Shown here: in pieces, positions 6,171 to 7,199 of the stretch
Layout: every line of letters starts with the position of its first letter
Position numbering within the stretch: position 1 is the stretch's first letter
The notes under the pieces: generated by a model
Database searches by the model: none
What the model saw: only the letters and a program-made list of their open reading frames with translations
Told to the model about the DNA's origin: nothing
NCBI GenBank assembly: GCA_009783135.1
Contig: WRHS01000054.1
Coordinates: 1 to 7,199 of the forward strand
Reading direction: 5' to 3'
DNA: 7,199 nucleotides
Source of the DNA: Dehalococcoidia bacterium
GTDB taxonomy: Bacteria > Chloroflexota > Dehalococcoidia > Dehalococcoidales > UBA1222
Program-made: the position numbers and the translations under genes

Positions 6171-6465
6171 AAATTACTACTCCTGTTTTTGCGATTTCGC
6201 GCTGAGCTTGACCTCCATCTATGACCTGGGATGCTTCTATCAAATCTACTGGAATGCGCAGAGTTTCAGTTATGTCCTCAAGTACACCGAAAAAATCAAT
6301 TCCTTTGATATTGCCTTTGCTGTCAATTAGGATATCGACGTCACTTGTCGGAAGAGGATTTCCTTTCGCATAAGAACCGAAGAGAACGGCTTTTTCAACA
6401 GGAATGGAATTGAAAATTGGAAACAATTTTTCTTTCAATTCATTTTTTGTATAAGGCTGTTTCAT
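6157..6465 (-). CDS. mntA: MntA-like minimal nucleotidyltransferase antitoxin
   Basis: This is the antitoxin partner of the adjacent HepT-like protein. It belongs to the minimal nucleotidyltransferase (MNT, polymerase beta-like) family, whose characterised antitoxin members inactivate HepT by transferring AMP to the HEPN tyrosine. The 102-residue protein has the G-S-X10-D-X-D motif in full (Gly30-Ser31, Asp42, Asp44, in FGSYAKGNPLPTSDVDILID) and a third metal-binding Asp74 in PVDLIEA. It is first in the two-gene unit and overlaps hepT by 14 bases, so the antitoxin is translated first. The start ATG at 6465 has only a weak AAAGAG upstream. The pair is AT-richer than ruvB, as expected of a mobile module. 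Confidence 0.88.
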   Translation of the reverse strand: MKQPYTKNELKEKLFPIFNSIPVEKAVLFGSYAKGNPLPTSDVDILIDSKGNIKGIDFFGVLEDITETLRIPVDLIEASQVIDGGQAQREIAKTGVVIYERA

Positions 6466-6486
6466 CAGTTTGACACTCTTTGAGAC

Positions 6487-6492
6487 ATTATA
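6487..6492 (-). promoter_or_regulatory. Possible -10 box of the mntA-hepT promoter
   Basis: Read on the minus strand, a perfect TATAAT lies 21 bases upstream of the mntA ATG, which would give a leader of about 15 bases holding the weak AAAGAG ribosome-binding sequence. I find no good TTGACA-like -35 at 15-19 bases upstream and no TG extension, so support is only the hexamer and its position. Confidence 0.38.
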
Positions 6493-6528
6493 AAGTCCTT
6501 GTATTGTTGGAGCCCATATTGATTTTTG

Positions 6529-6639
6529 TTAGATGGTATTTACGAGCTTCTGTGCAGGCAAAAGTACGACACGACCATCCAGCAGATTAACTATTAACGC
6601 TGCATGTTTGTCATATGCTAACAACGAATCTAATGAGAC
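6529..6639 (-). pseudogene. Short open frame without proper start; possible gene remnant
   Basis: On the minus strand, 36 codons run from just after a TAG (6640-6642) to a TAA (6529-6531). The translation has protein-like composition, for example SLLAYDKHAALIVNLL followed by DGRVVLLPAQKLVNTI. There is no ATG or GTG in this frame and no ribosome-binding site before the TTG codon near its beginning, so it is not a convincing intact gene. It lies in the 184-base spacer between the zinc-ribbon gene and mntA, which otherwise holds only the possible mntA -10 box. It may be the tail of a gene lost when the toxin-antitoxin module arrived, or chance. I do not recognise the family. Confidence 0.25.
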
Positions 6640-6649
6640 CTAGGCTTGT

Positions 6650-6877
6650 TTAATCCTCGTTGTCTTTCATGCGGTCGCGCTGTTTCTTTAGTTCGCGCTG
6701 GTGGTCAAACTCTTCCTGCGTCATAGGGGTGCAGCTTTTGACCTCGTTATCTTCCATTATCAGCAAAAAGTTCTCATGACACTTCCAGCAGCGATAAGGC
6801 CCTTCGTAGCGCATGTCCAGCAGCGACATCATACCGTCAATGTTGCAGTTCGGACAAGGAATAGTGACCATGCTCAT
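6650..6877 (-). CDS. Small zinc-ribbon protein of unknown function
   Basis: A 75-residue protein beginning MSMVTIPCPNC. Cys8-X2-Cys11 and Cys30-X2-Cys33 (in YRCWKCHE) form a four-cysteine zinc-ribbon-like knuckle pair. This is followed by a short hydrophobic strand (FLLIMED) and a highly charged, probably helical C-terminal tail rich in Lys, Arg, Asp and Glu from about residue 52. There is no signal peptide or membrane segment, so it is likely cytoplasmic. The start is well supported by GGAGG (6885-6889) with a 7-base spacer; an ATG two codons later is a weaker alternative. It follows the methyltransferase on the same strand after 82 bases that contain an inverted repeat. I cannot assign a function; a nucleic-acid or protein-binding role is only a guess from the zinc ribbon. 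Confidence 0.72.
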   Translation of the reverse strand: MSMVTIPCPNCNIDGMMSLLDMRYEGPYRCWKCHENFLLIMEDNEVKSCTPMTQEEFDHQRELKKQRDRMKDNED

Positions 6878-6900
6878 TCGGGTGCCTCCAAAGTCTTTAT

Positions 6901-6937
6901 TTATTCCACAGTATAACCGAATTTGGCTGTGGAATAA
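6901..6937. repeat. Perfect 11-bp inverted repeat with 15-base loop
   Basis: The arm TTATTCCACAG (6901-6911) is exactly inverted as CTGTGGAATAA (6927-6937). It lies 23 bases after the methyltransferase stop and 23 bases before the zinc-ribbon start, both on the minus strand. On that strand no U-run follows the stem, so it does not look like an intrinsic terminator; on the plus strand a T5 run begins 7 bases after the stem. A TATACT hexamer read on the minus strand (6910-6915) touches one arm, so the repeat could be a two-site operator around a promoter for the zinc-ribbon gene. It could also be a leader hairpin. Confidence 0.65.
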
Positions 6938-6959
6938 CAGAAGTTTTTAATAGACTACT

Positions 6960-7199
6960 CTAGTTCCTTTTTTTTATCAAGAGGCATATATTGCGCGAGA
7001 ATGCTTTCACAGGGAAATGGTAGCGGCTCTCTGGTGCTGAGCGCAGAATATCAAACCCTGATTTACGCGCCAGTTTTTCCAGTTCACCGAATGTGAACAA
7101 ATAATAATAACGCTCAATGGTTTGAGGACCTACACTGAATGGCAACAATATTTCTTTGCTTTTAAACCAGAACCGCGGCTGAAGGCGGTTCCAAGCAGT
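6960..7199 (-). CDS. Probable class I SAM-dependent methyltransferase, C-terminal part (5' end outside window)
   Basis: The minus-strand frame is open from the window edge to a TAG at 6960-6962, giving about 79 residues. The sequence TAWNRLQPRFWFKSKEIL, then ERYYYLFTFGELEKLARKSG, then ESRYHFPVKAFSRNICLLI resembles the C-terminal third of small methyltransferases related to the Trm9/ALKBH8 methyltransferase domain. In those, a Tyr-rich segment and a G-E-L-E-x-L helix come before the last strand pair, which ends in SRN-x-x-x-L-x-K-K. The SAM-binding motif I would be outside the window, so the assignment rests on the tail alone. A tRNA wobble-uridine modifying role would fit the family, but many relatives act on other substrates. 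The TTG at 7148 is internal, not the start. The zinc-ribbon gene follows on the same strand. Confidence 0.58.
   Translation of the reverse strand, partial: TAWNRLQPRFWFKSKEILLPFSVGPQTIERYYYLFTFGELEKLARKSGFDILRSAPESRYHFPVKAFSRNICLLIKKRN

Noticed and set aside
6142..6330. Plus-strand open frame opposite mntA-hepT, and a similar one at 6701-6916 opposite the zinc-ribbon gene
   Set aside because: They are opposite genes with complete family motifs; the translations have no recognisable features.
6637..6646. CCTAGG palindrome and AACAA/TTGTT pair near the zinc-ribbon stop as an attachment site or terminator
   Set aside because: Too short, no T-run and no second copy elsewhere in the window.

Overview
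The window is a densely packed bacterial segment, mostly on the + strand, of moderate and locally variable GC. It comes from a tryptophan prototroph that also makes queuosine. The RuvB, QueH and RimI-type sequences, the use of QueH and the closely coupled genes suggest an anaerobe. My impression is a Chloroflexota (Dehalococcoidia-like) or Clostridia-like genome, held at low confidence because no rRNA or other phylogenetic marker is present.

Region 1 (1-3503, + strand) is the 3' part of a tryptophan biosynthesis operon in the order trpB (3' end only)-trpA-trpD-trpC-trpF. Most junctions overlap or nearly abut, so one co-transcribed, translationally coupled unit is expected. Together the genes carry anthranilate to tryptophan: TrpD adds phosphoribose, TrpF isomerises, TrpC closes the indole ring, and TrpA/TrpB form tryptophan. 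No trpE or trpG (anthranilate synthase) is seen; if present they lie upstream or elsewhere. Several proteins carry non-consensus residues at recognised active-site positions (TrpA Asp to Glu, TrpC Glu to Asp, TrpD KHGNR to KHGSR, and a TrpF without the usual GGTG segment). This suggests an unusual lineage of the whole operon.

Region 2 (3504-5813, + strand) starts with a 138-base spacer holding a strong extended -10 promoter, then ruvB-queH-rimI: a Holliday-junction motor, a tRNA queuosine maturation enzyme and a GNAT acetyltransferase. The best-supported ruvB start is an ATA codon placed correctly behind an AAGGAGA ribosome-binding site. The only upstream ATG in frame lies before the promoter.

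Region 3 (5823-6465, - strand) is a two-gene mntA-hepT (MNT/HEPN) toxin-antitoxin module. It is AT-richer than ruvB, converges on rimI, and looks like an accessory insertion. Behind its promoter region, at 6529-6639, is a short open frame without a good start that may be a gene remnant.

Region 4 (6650-7199, - strand) holds the C-terminal end of a probable class I SAM-dependent methyltransferase (Trm9/ALKBH8-like tail) followed by a 75-residue zinc-ribbon protein of unknown function. A perfect 11-bp inverted repeat lies between them. No stretch over 300 bases lacks a gene. I see no tRNA, rRNA, CRISPR array, insertion sequence or convincing intrinsic terminator.
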